A stretch of 64,000 nucleotides of DNA, taken from assembly GCA_963921425.1 (NCBI GenBank), contig OY992838.1, positions 11,408,001 through 11,472,000 on the forward strand, read 5' to 3'. The translations under genes were made by a program, and so were the position numbers. The notes under the pieces are model-generated. The model ran no database searches. It worked only from the letters and a program-made list of their open reading frames with translations, and was not told the DNA's origin. Source of the DNA: Dryas octopetala (taxonomy: Eukaryota; Streptophyta; Magnoliopsida; Rosales; Rosaceae). Of the stretch, positions 36,910 to 48,861 are shown piece after piece; within the stretch, counting starts at the first letter, position 1, and the number at the start of each line of letters is the position of its first letter.

Positions 36910-38761
36910 CCCACACAAGACAAATATGTTCAGAGAAGAATCAACTCCCCAGAAAATGCTTTTCCCAGGACTTCTACAACAACCCGTAACAACCACATGG
37001 AATCCCATTAGCATCAAGACCATATCTACTTCGAATGATAGCATACCACAAGAATTCCCATTCAAAAGAAAATCTCCACAACCACTTCCCCAAAAAAGTC
37101 ACGTTCCTCTTAACCAAATTTCTAAACCCAAAACTTCCTTTACCCCTAGATTTTGTCACTAATTCTCATGTTCCTAGTATGTTTGAGCACTGATAAATTA
37201 AAAGCAACTTTAAGTCAATGTGAAAGTAGCAATCATTATTATCTTCAAATACAGAAAGCAAGAATATATCACTACCAAAGAAAATGATCCTACGGGCCTA
37301 TAAGCAGATATCCTATTATGATGTGTTTACAGATGAGATTCTCCTCCATGCATAACAAATCTGTCATTGAGTGTTTACCACCAGACCACATATTGAAATT
37401 AAACCACACAACAAAAGCATAGTAACATACAATGATAAGGAAAGAGTCAGGAAACATTTTACAAAACTTTAAAATGGTTAGGGCCAGAAATAAGGTCAAC
37501 CTGACTTCCACATCAACAGGAATGCTCATATGAAAGCTTTATGAACTTAAGGCTACTCAAGCTACTTATGTCAGTTAACAATTAAACTTCTTCTTGAAAC
37601 AAGAGATGACTGTGATATTGAAATGCAACTTACCATTCTACGATCAATCATAGAGCATCCATCAGCACAAAGCAAAGTTGGGAATGTGTCAAAACCTTCT
37701 GACAGACATAGAGTCAATATAAGCCTCATTCCTTTTTGACAATCTTCCGTCTCTGCCAGAGATAAATCCCCTGTTGACTTTGTATATGCACGGAGCAGTA
37801 TAATCCACCAGAAACCAGAGTCAACAGGAGCAACTCGTCCAATTGCACTCTCACCAAAATCTGCAATGATAGTATCTGACTTCCGGACAGGATCATGAAG
37901 AACTTTGAAGCTTGCCGGCATTGCACCTTCCCCAAGCTTGAACCGGTCTATTCTCTTTTCCCACCCTTGAAGCTGCAGGGTCTTCAAGAGAAAGTTCTTA
38001 ACTATCTCAGGCTCGCCATTCATTAGGAAAGCCAGAGCACTTGGCACAAAATCTCGTACAAAAACCTAAACACGACAAGAATCATGTCAAGATTTAGTGC
38101 TCCCTTAACCCAAGACTTAAAACTTGTCATGTTTTAGAATTTTTTTAGACTTCCACCAAGTGTAAAAATTTTAGATTGTGAATCAAGCTTTTCATTTTAA
38201 TAACCTTTTAAGTCTCCATAAATGGACCAAAGTTTCCAACGTGATTCATATTTTGAAACCATTACTCCGAAATTTTGAGGGCTCAAAACAGTGTATATGG
38301 TCATACGACATTGCACATCTCACACAAAGTTCAAATAAAAAAGCAGCCATCTTTCAAAATTGTGAAAACTTGACCTGATCATAGTTCAAAACTTCCTCAG
38401 AGGCATGATCGTACGCAGCAATGGTGCCCACCGGCTGGCTTCGAAAGAACACCAGAGACCGCCGGAGAGCTTCCCACGCCTCGGCAACCATCGGGTGGGG
38501 CTCGAAGGAGTTGCGAGTAGATGAAGCGGGAGTGTCGAAACCGGACCTCCCACCGGGCGAGTAGCTGCTGTCTAAGTGGTCCAAGCCGCTTCTTGAGAGG
38601 CCAATGGAGAGCTCGCTGAGTGACCTCTCGTCGAAGGACCTCTCCCTCTTGATGTTGAGCTTGGGCTTGTCGAGAAGGCGCGAGAGGTCGTAGTCATCCA
38701 TGTCCGAGATGGAGCAATGGGAGCTCACATTTCGAAGTCCCATCTCTTTGTGCCCATCCAT
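32921..38761 (-). CDS. CINV: Alkaline/neutral invertase, cytosolic type (GH100)
   Basis: Four coding exons on the complement: 38375-38761, 37634-38065, 35203-35761 and 32921-33216, giving 557 aa ending IKRSSSWTC; the last junction is phase 1 and all introns are GT-AG. The enzyme splits sucrose into glucose and fructose. Family landmarks are [11 protein letters not shown] near the N-terminus, VDSGFWW (210-216, whose Asp211 corresponds to the proposed GH100 acid), [21 protein letters not shown] at the exon 3 end, and SWPEYYDG (Glu496 likely the second catalytic residue). The length and lack of a transit peptide fit the cytosolic clade (Arabidopsis CINV1, 551 aa). I chose the ATG at 38761 by homology; the frame stays open upstream through a GAA repeat to another ATG at 38854. 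A spliced leader is likely at 38950-39590. Introns hold a LINE fragment and a tandem duplication. Confidence 0.94.
36674..36906. repeat. Tandem duplication ending in (CT)n, invertase intron 2
   Basis: A unit of about 100 bp (tctataaagatg, then caaaatgcataaaggagatt, then a CT run) occurs twice in a row. The second CT run has grown to about 20 units (36867-36906) while the first has about 6, suggesting slippage after duplication. Confidence 0.85.
36960..37165 (-). mobile_element. LINE reverse transcriptase fragment in invertase intron 2
   Basis: The complement encodes [19 protein letters not shown] and then [17 protein letters not shown], a clear match to the end of plant L1-type reverse transcriptase. 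It is short and truncated on both sides. Confidence 0.75.
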
Positions 38762-38762
38762 T

Positions 38763-38912
38763 GTTTCTTCTTCTTCTTCTTCTTCTTTTTCTTCTTCTTC
38801 TTGTTCAACGCTCTCAAATGGCTTCTTCTTCTTCTTCTTCGTCAACGCTCTCAAATGGCTTCTTCTTCTTCTTCTTCGTCAACGCTCTCAAATGGCTTCT
38901 TCTTCTTCCTTC
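38763..38912. repeat. (CTT)n tract with a tandem minisatellite at the invertase start
   Basis: Beginning two bases upstream of the invertase ATG, a CTT-rich stretch (GAA on the gene strand) contains three copies of a roughly 36-bp unit that pairs aacgctctcaaatgg with a CTT run. Read in the invertase frame it would encode a lysine- and glutamate-rich extension with repeated PFESV. Confidence 0.9.
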
Positions 38913-38929
38913 TTCTTTCACCTCCCAAC

Positions 38930-39600
38930 AACAGATCTGGACAACCCTGAAAACACGGACCCAACAATTCAGACAAACAAATAATTTCAGCACAAGTAAT
39001 TAAGAAGTAAAAGATTAGGATAATAATATTCAATTTTTACAGCTAAATTAATTACTACGGTTACTAATTACAGTGAAAATATTTGAATAAAACCCAAAAA
39101 AAAAAATTTGAATAAAACAAAACAGGCAGAAAATATTCTTTTGAATTATTTTTTAACAATAGAAAGTTACAAAAAACACATTTATCATAGACAAACCAAG
39201 TGAGTTTCTCTGACAGATTAAGGAGCAAGCAGAGAAAATTGAACAAATGTATAAAGGCAGATCAAGATCGAGTGATCAACGCATTCACTCAGACGCTACA
39301 AACAAACAGCATTTCCAAAGAAAAATCGACGAATCCGTACACGAGAAACCAGATCTGAACGTTTTCAGCAAAAAACAAACAAGAAAAGCTGAAAAACAGA
39401 GAGAGAGAGAGTGTTGGAAGAGTTCAAGAGCTTGAACCTCAGAGAGAGATTGAATGGTTTGACGAAGAGGAGGAGGAGAGTCTCCGGCAGTGTGATCGTG
39501 CGGTCGCCGGCGGCTATTTCGCCGGGAATTGGTCGGCGATGAGACACTGAGTACTATAGAGGAGAGAAGACGAAGAAAAGAAAAAAAGAGCATTTCTACA
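38930..39600 (-). promoter_or_regulatory. Probable invertase 5' leader exon and promoter-proximal region
   Basis: GC-balanced, CT-rich (on the gene strand) sequence at 39365-39590 looks like a 5' UTR. A splice pair is plausible: a donor near 39350 (GATCTG followed by gtttct) and an acceptor near 38949 (gtgttttcag). Frames here lack coding character. Exact transcript ends are unknown. Confidence 0.4.
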
Positions 39601-40883
39601 ACTCCTCCTATTTATAGGGAGAGCTGAAAGAGCAGAGGCAAGCAACGGACCGTTCCAACCCAAAACCTATTTTTCAGCTTTTTTATTTTTTTCATTTTTT
39701 TTTTTCCCAAACTGAAAGTACACTCTTTTTTTGGCCGGTCCAAACTAAAAAGTAAACTAACCAAACATCCAATGTAAGAGACAGAGAGTGTTTAGTTTAC
39801 CGGATATAGGCGGTGAGAGCACGAGCCAAATGCTGACGTGGACAAACGACAGAGTTGCGAACTTGCGATGGCCGTCAGTGTCTGACCGAAACAATACATT
39901 GGAGTTTCCACTGGCACAAGCAGGCAGGCCCCAACTTCAACTTGTTTTATCCGTTGTTGGTTTTCGACTACTTGTACATACTTTAATTCAACGACACTGT
40001 GTCACACTTTTGTTTTCTTTATTTATTTTACCCAAATTTAATTTTGTCTTTTCACTCTTTTCCTTTGAGAAATTAATTTAAAGTAAATTAGTAAAAAATC
40101 ATAAAAAATTATAATTTTCACTCATAAGTCTATGTAAAAAATTTATTTAAAGTAAAATTTTTTTCTGATCTCGTATGTAATCTCACAAGGTTATACCTTT
40201 TTTTTTTATAATGCAATATGTAAAGACTTACACTTTATTTTGTTATGATATAATATGTAACTACACATTATAATTTCGTAAAATTACACTTTATTTAATG
40301 ATAAAATATTATTTTAAAATTTATGCATTTAAAGTTTATGTTTTAGGACTTTATATTCAGGGTTTTAGGACTTTAGTCCTAAATTCTAACCATAAATTCT
40401 AAACTTTCAAAAAAATTAAAAAAAAATTAAACTAAAACTTGAGTATGCTTGAATAGCTTAATTGGGTATGATTGAGTTTAAAAAGTATTAAAGTTTCATA
40501 TTTGATTTATCTTAAATTGTGGCTTAGAAATGTTTTTTGTGGCTTAAAAATATATTTTATTGTTTAAAAATAAATAGATTAAAAATTTGGGTTTATAATT
40601 AAAAAAAATTGTATGTCGTAGCTTATTAGTTATTAATAAAGTACTCAATAATTTTCGAATTTTTTGGATTTTAATTAATTGTGGTTAGGTGAGGTAATTG
40701 ATTATTTGGAAGAGATTAAATGCGATGATGACATATATATATATATTTGATATTTCCCTCTTTTTAGGTTAGTTTTGCATTTTATTCAGTGCCTTGACGT
40801 AGCAGCTCTTTAACTCACGCAAATTTTAATGCAACTTTTGAACTTTTACGCAAAGTACATTGAACCACTTTGATTTTGTTAAC
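39601..40883. other. Intergenic, AT-rich, nothing recognised
   Basis: The first few hundred bases may belong to the invertase promoter. The remainder is strongly AT-rich with no gene, no clear element ends and only low-complexity runs. Confidence 0.4.
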
Positions 40884-41772
40884 AACTTTTATTAATTATT
40901 AGGATATATTACCTAAACTTTATTTATAAAAATCTGCACATCAAATAATGTGGCAATATTCATGGCCAAAAAATAATAATGTGGCAATATTCCAATTTAA
41001 AAGTTTGTTAACCCCAACTGATATAACAGTATTTTGATCGCCCATATGAAATGAATTTAAAAAATTCGTTAATACTACATGATGTAGCAGTATTTTAGTT
41101 GCGTGTATGAAATAAATTTTAAAAGTTCGTTAATTAACACCAAATGATGTGGCATTATTCGTTAATACGCCAAATAATGATGCAGTATCTTAATTTCACA
41201 TCTGGATAAAATTTTAACTAGGGGTGGGCATCGGGTTGGAGAAACCCGGCCAACTTGAATTTAACCCACACTTTTTGTAATTTGGACAAGAAGATTTGGT
41301 AACATGGGTTGAGAAAGTTCTAACCAGACTAATCCAAATTATAACTTTTATTATGATAGACTACCTAAACTTTGTTTATAAAAATATGCACATCAAATGA
41401 TGTGGCAATATTTTGATCCCACGTATAAAATAAATTTTGAAAGTTTGTTAACCCCAACTGGTATAACAGTATTTTGATCGCGTGTATGAAATGAATTTTA
41501 AAAGTTCGTTAATACTAAATGATGTAGCAATATTTTGATTGTGTGTATGAAATGGATTTTAAAAGTTCATTAACACCAAATGATGTGGCATTATTTGTTA
41601 ATACACCAAATAATATATTGCAGTATCTCAATCTCACATGTGGATAAATTAGGGGTGGACATCGGGTTGGACAAACCCAACAAACCTAAATTCAACCCAC
41701 ATTATAACTTGGACAAGAAGATTTGGGAACACGGGTTGAGAAAGTTCTAACCCGACCAACCCAAATTATAAC
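40884..41772. repeat. Tandem direct duplication, unit about 0.45 kb
   Basis: Unit 1 (40884-41342) and unit 2 (41343 to about 41772) follow each other head to tail. Both run from acctaaactttrtttataaa through repeated gatgtggca-type blocks to ccaaattataa. Each contains the left end of the hAT element described next, so the duplication happened after that insertion. Confidence 0.8.
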
Positions 41773-42293
41773 TTGGGCAAACATGGGTTGTGAAATGTCT
41801 AACTCGAGCAGCCCGAGGAACTTAAATATTATAAATAATTTATATATTAATAATATGCGTTTAAAGTAAATAAGTTGAAAACTTGGAAACGTTAGACTCC
41901 AAGTTCTAAGAGAGAATGTTGAACCCTGCACATGAATCTCAAAGACAAAGGACAAGATCCAATTATTATGTTTACTTTTTGTTAGAATTTTATTAGTCTA
42001 TTATCTAGTATTTTTGTGCTTAAGTAAACTTCGTGGTTGTATTATGTTTGTTTGGGTGTTTGAACTTTTTAAAATGGAGGTGCAATGAAACTCTTTCTGT
42101 CTTAGTATTATCATATTTTCATATGGAATGATTGGAATTTAAAGTAGTGTTTTTTCATAATTTGGACAACCTGAGAAACCCAAGGGAGTAATTTGGACAA
42201 ACCTTTCATGGGTTCCTTAGGTTGCATGGATAAACAAATTTAAAGCGTGGACAAGCATAGGTTGACTCTCCAACCCACCCATGCCCATCCCTA
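41650..42293. mobile_element. hAT-type MITE, 644 bp
   Basis: It is bounded by a perfect 8-bp duplication, ggataaat, at 41642-41649 and 42294-42301. Ends are taggggtggacatcggg and, inverted, tagggatgggcatggg. It has no transposase. A partial second copy of its left end lies at about 41218-41342 in the tandem duplicate. Confidence 0.8.
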
Positions 42294-42529
42294 GGATAAA
42301 TTTTAATCATTTGTTGATACGAGTTTATATTAAATATTGATACCAGTGGTAAGATTCACCCACATTTATATTTACCGACAATTGAAATTCCTCCAAGTGC
42401 GTGTGATTGTGTGAATGATTGTTGTAAATTTTTTTCCAAATAAATGAAAGCATAATGGATTGCTTAAAATTAGTTAACTTTACAATCTTTCGACATTATT
42501 TTCTACAACAAATGATTCATTAGTTCACT

Positions 42530-42975
42530 TTGGAGCTCCTTGATAAAATAATTTACTTAATATGTTTGATGTTAAAAATGTCCGCATAGTCTGTTTAGGA
42601 TGATAAGTCGGCCCAAGTTATAAAATAAGGGGCATGTTTTACAGGGTTGAGTGCTCAACGTGGCTTTTTTTTTTTTTACTACTCCTATTGAAGTTGTTTT
42701 AATGTTTGAACTAAATTAGAGTAAATGTGATTCAAAATGATTGTACATTTTTGTTTTGTTTTGTGTTGTTTTATTCATTTTTCACATATATACGTAACAA
42801 AAAAAATATAAGACACTTGTACCAATATCAAAATATATGATTTTAGGATTTAAAATTCAATAAGTTCACCGGGTTGTACTAAAACTGCTCAACATTTTTA
42901 TTTAAGACATTGAGCGCTTGGTTCATTAATAAGTGGGTCGACTTGTAATTGGATCTTTTGTTCTGGCCATTTTGT
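42530..42975. repeat. Dispersed AT-rich repeat, copy 3 of 3
   Basis: It shares block order with 8490-9430 and 14690-14975: aataatttacttaatatgtt, then caaaatgattgtac, then an acaaaaaaaatataagacac block and an aagtgggtcgacttgtaat end. Confidence 0.55.
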
Positions 42976-44402
42976 TTAGAGGACCCTTCATTTGGACTTA
43001 AAAAAATAATAATAATAAAAAAAAACCCTACTCTCTAAAAGTAAAATTATACCTAAAACCCTTATAGTTTATGTTTCATTTCATTTCAATCTTTCTAATT
43101 CTAATTTAAATAGATTTGCTACAATAGTGTGCTAAAATTTTCAACATGGTCAAAATCTACATTTTTGTCACATTAGTTAATGAAAATCATCAAAAAGTGA
43201 ACAAATTATCATTTGAAAGAATGAAGAATATGTATGCATATTTTTGTTAAATGAATATTTTGTCTTCGTAGAAGTGGCAAAGGTTTGTGTTATGTGAACA
43301 AGTATGACAAAGATGTAAATTTGAATCACATTAAACATGTCATCAAACCATATATAAAAGACAAATTTGTAAAATTTTAAATTTATGGGGTACGTCTAAA
43401 ATAAAATGAAGGCCAAAGAATGAGGACAACTGTATAGCAAAGTCTTTTCATATTTCATTTAAATATTTGAAAATTGATTTTACAATATTTTTGAATGAGA
43501 AATGTTATTTACATTCTCCAATTTACCGTCTTCAACAATTTTCTCTTTTATTATTCTCAATCCGCAGTGTAAATTCACGATTATAACTATTTTTTTAATA
43601 TTATTATATAAAAAATCAATCAAATTGGACATCATTTAGTTATGTACCTGTAATAAAATAAGCAGACGATTTTGATAATAGTTTGATTCATTATTTGTTT
43701 ATTTGATAACAATTACATGATCAAATAATTTTTAAAAAATAATTTAAAAAATAAATAGTTTTGATTATAAAAATATATTGTAAAATAAGAATAATAAATA
43801 AAAAATTGATAAAAAATTATAGGTTGAAAAAGGTGGATATAATTTCCTTTATGAATTAATTAAAGGGACAGCTGATATCAGATTTGCCTCCATATTTGAC
43901 GATTTTTTTATTTGGTCAAATGGTGTATAGGGTAGAGTGTGGTGGGTTAGTAGGGAGGCCAGGGCAGTAATAGAATTATCAATTAAAGAGAAAGAGAAGG
44001 CGTGGTGGCAACGTCACACGGTTCCTTAAATGTGGCGCTCCAACTCCAGATCAATAGATCATGCAACACAACACCACCAGCACAGCACCACCTTGGCAAC
44101 CTTACTTTATACTTATCTACTCGTCCTCGTCATGATACATGCGGCGTGGTGTGTACATGTAGAATAATATTTTGCAAACCCAAAAACCAGTAATCACTTG
44201 CTTTATTGACCATAAATAATTTAGTCAATTTAGATGGAGAGTTCTATCTAATAGCCAATGTCATTATTAACTGCTAAACTGCTAAATGATATCAGCAATT
44301 ATTTTATCTTATTTTCCTCTTAGGTTGTACTTATATATATATATTATATACCATTTCTTCAAGTTGCAAGTTGTATTTAATTAATTGTGGCTAATACCCA
44401 AT

Positions 44403-44433
<31 letters not shown>

Positions 44434-45936
44434 CAAAAAAATATTTGTGTAAGTCGTCTATTCTTTAGTTTGCAAGTTGTATTTAGTTAATTGTGAACAA
44501 AACCCAATATACATGTATATATATACCAAAATATATCCTGTGCAAGAAATTTGTTATTTAACTAAAGAACTGACGTCAGTCTTTTATGATTTTTGTAATT
44601 TTTTTTAATCTCATTTCTTACATGACTCATCATTTTAGAGTATAAAATTATCGTTCGATGTTATATTTTAAGTTTTAAATCTCAAATTTTAGCATGAAAT
44701 CTGACCGAATAATGAGAGCTCAAAACATGAGAAATAAAATAAAGATCAATTGATAATTTATACTCTAAAGTATTAAATTATGTTAAAAAAATAAGCTCAA
44801 AATGTGGGAAAAAAAAAGTCATAAACTCACGGAAGATGCTATTTGCCCCAATATTTCTCCCAATTATTCTTTCCCAATTTACATGGTCTTCCTACATCCT
44901 ATCAAATAAAATGATGACATTGGGAAAAATAGTTAAAATAGTTGGGACATTAAGGATTTTCCTAAACAAACTATATGCGTCCATGTGTCCTGCAGAGATA
45001 AGACTATTTATATATTCTCATGTTTGAATGTTCAAAAGTTAATAATTATAAAACTCAGCATCAGTCAATCAGCGAGGATGATTGATCGATCTGCATTGTA
45101 GAATTTACATTGTCAGAAGCATAATTAATGCTTCAATCGATATCTCATTTCCCTTATTTTGATCCCATTTCTGATAGATTTTAATCATTTAGCCATTTAG
45201 GTGTAGAATTACCATTAAAACTCAAATATTAGATTTTAACTCTTAAGTTTCAAGTGGTAATCCAAATTACATGAGTTAAAACCTAATTTCTAAAAAAAAT
45301 GAAAGTGTGTTGATGGTTTGAGGGAGTTAAATATTTTAAAAATTGTCAATCGGAGCCAAAATCCTCAAATTTTTTTGGGAATTAACATTCATATGTGAGA
45401 ATGACTGTATATATTTATAATATTTATCAACAACTATTTTAGGGTATCTCTACTATTGATATATATTTTTTAATTATTAGGGGAGGAGCTGAGGAGGGAA
45501 TCAAATTTGGATATAGAGGGAAAAATTTTACTGTCCTTCAAATCGGGTAACCCCACCAACTGCATCTCTACTAATGATGTTAGATTCATTAAATTTGTTC
45601 ACAAATTTTTGATATGTCTATATATAAAAATATGTATTAATATTTTTTTTTTTGTCAAACAATACTAAGGGTTTAAACTCAAGATTTTGCATGTAGCGAT
45701 ATATGTCTTTAACCATTAAAAATATAAACACCTCATTAAAATAAATAATATCTAGAATAAATCAAATAAATAAAGACCGTCATATTATTTGATGAAAAAA
45801 TTTAATAACTGTGGAGTAATCACTATAATTGTTTTTGGGAGATAACACTTTCACTCTACAGGAACAACTTATGCACTCTGTGAGAGTATGTACTACTATG
45901 TAAGATTGCGGGAATTTGGAGTGACAAAATCATGTC
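42976..45936. other. Intergenic, AT-rich, with a possible MITE and a small tandem repeat
   Basis: No gene found. About 43497-43850 may be a MITE: the left side gagaaatgttatttac...tttattattct pairs roughly with the inverted right side. At about 44350-44540 a unit with ttgcaagttgtattta and acccaatatacat occurs twice with a period near 110 bp, separated by TA runs. The GC-richer patch 43940-44170 has no recognisable coding content. Confidence 0.4.
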
Positions 45937-46054
45937 TATTTTCTTTTAGTGCCTAATTTTAAACACCCTACTCATCAAAAAAATTTGTCTAAACCTCCAC
46001 CCATCTAGAAACTCTTTCAAAACCCCTTAAAACTTATAATCCTAAATTACCCTT

Positions 46055-46114
46055 CTGACGCATGCTGACGCGCGCTGACGCATGCTGACGCGTGCTGACA
46101 CATGCTGACGTCAC
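46055..46114. repeat. Six 10-bp repeats of the ctgacgcatg type
   Basis: Six consecutive 10-bp units vary mainly at positions 6-9 and the array ends with tgacgtca. The TGACG core is the plant TGA/bZIP recognition motif, here spaced at one helical turn. Whether it is used is unknown. Confidence 0.85.
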
Positions 46115-46230
46115 TGTAACTGTATTTTGGTGAAACTGTTTTTGTTTTTTGTTTTTTGGAATTGAAGTTTTTGCTAAAACTCAATATTTCACTAAAACTA
46201 AAATCAAACACTGAAATTGAATTTCATTAC

Positions 46231-46350
46231 ACTAAAACTGAATTTCAAAAATTCAGTTACACTGAAACTGAATTTCAAAAATTCAGTTACACTGAAACTG
46301 AATTTCAAGAATTCAATTACACTGAAACTGAATTTCAGAAATTCAGTTAC
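46231..46350. repeat. Four 30-bp tandem repeats
   Basis: Four consecutive units of exactly 30 bp. Each contains ctgaatttcaaaaattcag, which is itself an inverted repeat. The open frame across them, repeating YTETEFQKFS, is a consequence of the unit length being a multiple of three. Confidence 0.9.
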
Positions 46351-47610
46351 ACTAAATTGAAGAATTCAGTTATGAATTCACTTACTGAAACTGAATTAAG
46401 TGATGAAACAATTACACCTCAACTAAAATGCAATTACACCTTAATTAAAAAACAATTACACCTTTACTAAAACAATTACACTTCACTAAAACAGTTACAC
46501 CTTTACTGAATTCCATTTCACTAAAAAGAACACAGCAACCTTATCAAAAAAAAAAAAAAAAAACCAACAATACAACAAGTCATTGAGATGAGAGGAGTAG
46601 CCAACAATACAATGTTGTCCGATCACCTCACGCACGACGAGTACACGACAGCCGCCACTGCCTCGATCTGTTTCTACCTGCAAATTTGATTCATCATATT
46701 TCAGAACCATAATTTCATTCAAAATTCATTTAAAACTCATGTTTCACGAACTGAAACTGTTTCACGAACTGAAACTGTTTCACGAACCAAAACTTGACTT
46801 ATGAACCCAGACTTGTTTCTGCAAATACAGTTTCACTGCTGATGCATGTTTACCTTCAAAACTGCAGATTGAAATAATTTTGATTCATCATATATATGTA
46901 TTTTGGAAAACAACAGAGAAGCCGCGGGCTTCCAAAGGTGATGGTGCTGTCGGAATTTCGAAATCCCCAAATAGCAAAATGAAATCCTCAAATCTATTTC
47001 AAAATAGGTATTACCTGCGCTGAGAGGCAGAGATGAAATCGTCGACCTTTGGGGCAGCAATGGTGGCGCAGAGAAGCAGAGTACCAACTCCAAAACCCGC
47101 TAGCTACCATAACACAGAGATCGCCGGCGAGGATGTCGCCGACTTCTCTCCTTCGACACGACAGTAAGTCTCGGACCTTCTCGGCGATCTGGGCTGTTTG
47201 GGCATGATTTGGGGCGAGTGATGACAGAGGGAGGAAGAGGAGAGAGAGACAAAGTTGATGGTGGTGGTCTTGCTAGCAACCGTCGCCGGACAACGCCACA
47301 CGCGCCGGCGACAGCCGCGCGCGGAGGAGAGAGAACAGAGAGAAGAAAGATGATGCGGAAATGAGAGAGAGAGAGAGAGCGCGTGAGAATGAGAGAAAAT
47401 ATATTGAAAATTGATTTTGTATAACCTAGGGTTATAATAGGAACATTAAAAAAAAAAAGTCAAATTTAGCTGAGTATTAGTTGACTAGGGGGTTTTGGAA
47501 GAGTTTAAGTAGGTAATTGGGGGTTTTGAATTAATTATATTAAGGGTGGAGGTTTTGAAATAATTAAGTTCTAGATAGGGGGTTATGGATAGTTTACATA
47601 TTTTCTTTTA

Positions 47611-48566
47611 CATACATTGATATTATTTATAATTCTTTTTTAAAAATAAACATTGGAAACGTCATTGATTGAAGTTGTCACTTTACTCTTGGCCAAAAAA
47701 AGAAAAAAAAGAAGTTGTCACTTTACTAAATTACTACGTCATTTCTTTCTTCTTCTTTTTTTTTTTTTTTTCAATAACTCTTTACCACAAAGTTTGGCCG
47801 TATTGAATGATTATTTTATCTCCCATATTTCTCTCTTTTTATTGCAAGCAATATTTTCATATTTTTTAGGGTTTTTTTTTTAAAAGTCCAAAACAAAAAA
47901 GTTAATGATCGGCTGACCTACCTGCAAAAACACAGTGACAGGCCGGTTCACTTTAATGTATCGAGCGTTGGACACCTTCACCGAGCACTCGGTACCATTC
48001 ACCGAACACTAGGTACTATTCACCGAGCGGCAATGATTGTCATTGTGTGACATTAACTATTTGAATTGCATAAAACACTTGTGTCAATTTGCTAAGTTAA
48101 AAAAAAAAAAAAATACCGATCGCTTGGCACAAAAAACATGAAAGCAAATATAATATGAGCTTTATTTGTACAAAGTGAACCTATTTATCATTGCAACTTT
48201 TTAAGTGGGTTTGTTTATCATTAAGCGTTATAAAATAGATTTTATAATAATTTACTTTATTTTTTATTAATCACTATATCTATATTTAATGGTTTATATC
48301 TTTCATGGCCCAAAAAAAAAAAGGTTTATACCATCTTAAGAAAGTTTGTTAAAAGAAAAAGTTATTAAATTGGATAATGTAACGCCCCAAATCCAAATGC
48401 TATAGTGTCGTGCGATTAGGAAAACACATTGATATAACGCTTTGTGACTATACTCCATAATACTACGCACTTCTTCTTAAGAACGTAAGGCCTTTTGGGT
48501 TAATTCCCAAATTATTGTAGAAATTCGTAAAATAATTGTGAGTGAGTGCATTTATTTTGTCGTGAA
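47611..48566. other. Intergenic, no gene
   Basis: AT-rich sequence. A patch at about 47960-48035 holds three variants of a palindromic accgagcactcggt-type block that resembles the ends of the inverted arms seen at 50225 and 51940. Confidence 0.4.
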
Positions 48567-48569
48567 TAA

Positions 48570-48861
48570 GGGCCCGTTTGGCACTATTTTTAAAATTGGC
48601 AAAAGCGCTTTCAGATTAGTAAAAGCGCTTTTGATTGCGTTTGACAGAAATAAATAAAAGTGTTTCTGGATTATAAAAGCATTTTTAAGTAATTTTTTGA
48701 GAAGCACATGTCAGGTGCTTCCTCAAGAAGTACTTCCAAGTGCTTTTACATGAAACACTTGAATTTTTTATAAAAATATGTATGTGTTTATGAGCAGAAG
48801 CGCTTATAACAAAAGCGCTACTGATTATCAGCACTTCTAAGAAGCAGTGTCAAACGAGCCC
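48570..48861. mobile_element. Tourist/Harbinger-like MITE, 292 bp
   Basis: The ends gggcccgtttggcact and, inverted, gggctcgtttgacact are flanked by a TAA on each side (48567-48569 and 48862-48864). Internally it carries several aaaagcgctt-type blocks. The terminus and the 3-bp TAA duplication match the PIF/Harbinger superfamily. Confidence 0.85.

Larger units (their letters stand above)
45949..47598. mobile_element. Mutator-like element with captured-looking GC-rich core
   Basis: A 12-bp direct repeat, tattttctttta, flanks the element at 45937-45948 and 47599-47610. Both subterminal regions carry inverted blocks of the type aaactctt-caaaacccc and ctccaccc. The core at 46930-47400 is GC-rich with CGCCGGCGA-type runs, unlike anything nearby, and could be a captured gene fragment, though its frames match no domain I know. 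Two internal tandem arrays are listed separately. Class is inferred from target-duplication length and end structure. Confidence 0.6.

Noticed and set aside
38700..39003. Several serine- or leucine/phenylalanine-rich plus-strand frames
   Set aside because: They are the antisense of the invertase start region and the CTT repeat.
46055..46350. CRISPR-like array
   Set aside because: Repeats are contiguous with no unique spacers, and the genome is a plant nuclear one.
46156..46470. 104-residue frame with YTETEFQKFS repeats
   Set aside because: It is a 30-bp tandem repeat in a transposon with frame kept by unit length; no start context or domain.
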